DNA of 7,346 bases from Candidatus Kapaibacterium sp. (GTDB lineage: Bacteria > Bacteroidota > Ignavibacteria > Kapaibacteriales > UBA961), in contig JALRHN010000100.1 of NCBI GenBank assembly GCA_023259575.1, positions 1 through 7,346 of the forward strand, in the 5' to 3' direction. Positions 6,911-7,346 of this stretch are shown here, one piece after another; the stretch's first letter is position 1; each line of letters starts with the position of its first letter. Under the pieces are notes generated by a model that saw nothing but the letters and a program-made list of their open reading frames with translations, had not been told where the DNA came from and ran no database searches. Both the position numbers and the translations under genes were made by a program.

Positions 6911-6958
6911 ATGAGAACTTAAATGAATGAGTTCTCATGGGCAAAAATACAATGAGAA
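6911..6958. promoter_or_regulatory. Operator-like array: three phased ATGAGAA/TTCTCAT heptamers over the amidohydrolase promoter
   Basis: ATGAGAA occurs at 6911-6917 and 6952-6958, and its reverse complement TTCTCAT at 6932-6938. The first two form a perfect 9-bp inverted repeat (ATGAGAACT 6911-6919 / AGTTCTCAT 6930-6938). The centres (6914, 6935, 6955) are 21 and 20 bp apart, about two helical turns, so the sites face the same side of the DNA. Relative to the minus-strand promoter they lie in the spacer, at the start point and about 20 bp downstream. That layout suits a repressor. No regulator gene is present in the window. Confidence 0.45.
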
Positions 6959-6973
6959 GGTATGCAATGCAAG
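6942..6973 (-). promoter_or_regulatory. Bacteroidota-type promoter for the amidohydrolase gene
   Basis: On the minus strand TTG (6972-6970) is followed by 20 bp and then TATTTTTG (6949-6942), an exact TAnnTTTG match with the expected spacing. The predicted start point is about 6935-6938, giving a leader of about 145 nt before the ATG at 6792. The leader holds a 9-bp inverted repeat at its start, a G-rich purine tract (6902-6880) and a 12-bp hairpin (6877-6846). Confidence 0.65.
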
Positions 6974-7038
6974 GATTAAAAATGTATACTGATTTTTTTT
7001 ATTGAACTTTCACATATTTCACTTTTTATGATTTGTTC

Positions 7039-7070
7039 TTTGGTAATAAGAAAAAAAAACATCATATTTG
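7039..7070 (+). promoter_or_regulatory. Promoter of the tRNA-Pro gene
   Basis: TTTG (7039-7042), a 20-bp spacer containing a run of nine A, and CATATTTG (7063-7070), one mismatch to TAnnTTTG, fit the Bacteroidota housekeeping pattern. The predicted start point near 7075 leaves about 10 nt before the mature tRNA 5' end at 7086. The A-run in the spacer could add intrinsic bend. Confidence 0.65.
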
Positions 7071-7085
7071 TGACTCGATTTGAGA

Positions 7086-7160
7086 CGGGGTGTAGCGCAG
7101 TCCGGTTAGCGCACCTGCTTTGGGAGCAGGGGGTCGTGAGTTCGAATCCCACCACCCCGA
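7086..7160 (+). tRNA. tRNA-Pro (anticodon TGG)
   Basis: A full cloverleaf can be drawn. The 7-bp acceptor stem CGGGGTG/CACCCCG is fully paired, with discriminator A73 at 7160. The D stem is GCGC/GCGC with GG in the loop. The anticodon stem CCTGC/GCAGG carries the loop TTTGGGA, giving anticodon TGG (proline, reading CCN by wobble). The variable loop is followed by T stem GTGAG/CCCAC and loop TTCGAAT. The T stem has one A-C mismatch at its fourth pair (positions 52 and 62); otherwise all stems pair. The 3' CCA is not encoded and must be added after transcription. The gene has its own promoter and terminator, so it is a single-gene unit. The 1-base-longer stop-to-edge context on the right is antisense to another gene's 3' end, not part of the tRNA. 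Confidence 0.97.
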
Positions 7161-7166
7161 CTCTTT

Positions 7167-7201
7167 AATCCGCTTGTGTTTATTCACAAGCGGATTTTTT
7201 T
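7167..7201 (+). terminator. Intrinsic terminator of tRNA-Pro
   Basis: AATCCGCTTGTG (7167-7178) pairs perfectly with CACAAGCGGATT (7185-7196) around a 6-base loop, and seven T follow (7195-7201). It starts 7 bp after the mature tRNA end. The T-run overlaps the TAA stop (7202-7200) of the minus-strand gene at the right edge. In the minus direction no T-run follows the stem, so it serves mainly the tRNA. Confidence 0.93.
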
Positions 7202-7346
7202 ATGGTCTAGGGGGAATAATAGTACTTTCTATATGTTGTGTACACATTACACAATCTTCTGGATTGAATAAATGTCCTTCACGTTTTAAAACAGATATTT
7301 GCCTAACATTCATTGATGTTTTTTTGCTAGTTAGGTCTATTAATGA
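7200..7346 (-). CDS. C-terminal end of an unidentified protein (partial, 5' end outside window)
   Basis: The minus strand is open from the window edge through 48 codons to a TAA at 7202-7200. The visible residues end in 'LKREGHLFNPEDCVMCTQHIE' with a Cys-x2-Cys pair (CVMC), then a Pro-rich tail 'TIIPPRP'. I do not recognise the family. A CxxC this close to the C-terminus could bind metal or an Fe-S cluster, or be redox-active, but a single pair is not enough to say. Support for coding is the uninterrupted frame reaching the edge, the non-repetitive composition, and a stop that abuts the neighbouring tRNA terminator, as expected in compact convergent genes. There is no signal for start or regulation in view. 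Confidence 0.6.
   Translation of the reverse strand, partial: SLIDLTSKKTSMNVRQISVLKREGHLFNPEDCVMCTQHIESTIIPPRP

Noticed and set aside
6858..6938. 26-codon minus-strand frame in the amidohydrolase leader, starting at the predicted transcription start
   Set aside because: Its ATG falls at or before the predicted RNA 5' end, has no SD, and shows no run of one amino acid as an attenuator peptide would.
6846..6942. Leader as a known riboswitch (for example TPP) or MraZ-type TGGG repeats
   Set aside because: No TPP or other familiar core sequence is present, the G-tracts lack the regular spacing of MraZ boxes, and the gene is not in a cell-division cluster.
6911..6958. Heptamers as mutually exclusive RNA hairpins (attenuator)
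   Set aside because: The third heptamer lies in the promoter spacer, upstream of the predicted RNA start, so it would not be in the transcript from that promoter.
1..7346. CRISPR array, insertion sequence, prophage or integration site next to the tRNA
   Set aside because: No regular repeat-spacer units, transposase, integrase or duplicated tRNA 3' end is visible in the window.

Overview
The window is AT-rich and most likely comes from a member of the Bacteroidota. Three things point there. The partial gene at the left edge ends in what looks like a type IX secretion (T9SS) sorting domain. The next protein has the 'LSYQAVLRN...' N-terminus and GGIVF...VRAIRKY C-terminal domain that recur in Bacteroidota exported proteins. 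The best promoters fit the TTG/TTTG - about 20 bp - TAnnTTTG pattern of that phylum. Nothing in the window indicates a phage, plasmid, insertion sequence or CRISPR array; it reads as compact chromosome.

Layout. Bases 1-1386 (+) hold two exported-protein genes 3 bp apart: the tail of a T9SS cargo protein and a DUF1566-type surface protein. They are closed by a strong intrinsic terminator (1411-1452). An extended-SDR, NAD(P)-dependent epimerase/dehydratase-like gene follows (1462-2448, +). It converges, with only 5 bp between stops, on msrB (2454-2948, -), a methionine sulfoxide reductase B with a lipoprotein signal. A 40-bp divergent gap separates msrB from a long Lon-like ATP-dependent protease gene (2989-5451, +). 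That gene converges on an exported amidohydrolase-like gene (5485-6792, -), and the amidohydrolase terminator is built into the last codons of the protease gene.

The 293-bp stretch 6793-7085 has no protein gene but is dense in signals. On the minus strand there is a good promoter for the amidohydrolase gene. It is overlapped by three ATGAGAA/TTCTCAT heptamers spaced about two helical turns apart. The predicted leader of about 145 nt carries a G-rich purine tract and a perfect 12-bp hairpin. On the plus strand there is a promoter for tRNA-Pro(TGG) (7086-7160), which has its own terminator (7167-7201). The right edge holds the 3' end of an unidentified minus-strand gene.

Functionally the genes are a mixed housekeeping and envelope set. 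MsrB (repair of oxidised methionine at the envelope) and the Lon-like protease (cytosolic protein quality control) are divergent neighbours, so a shared stress theme is possible but not shown. I see no convincing undescribed multi-gene system. The most original signal is the regulatory architecture in front of the amidohydrolase gene.
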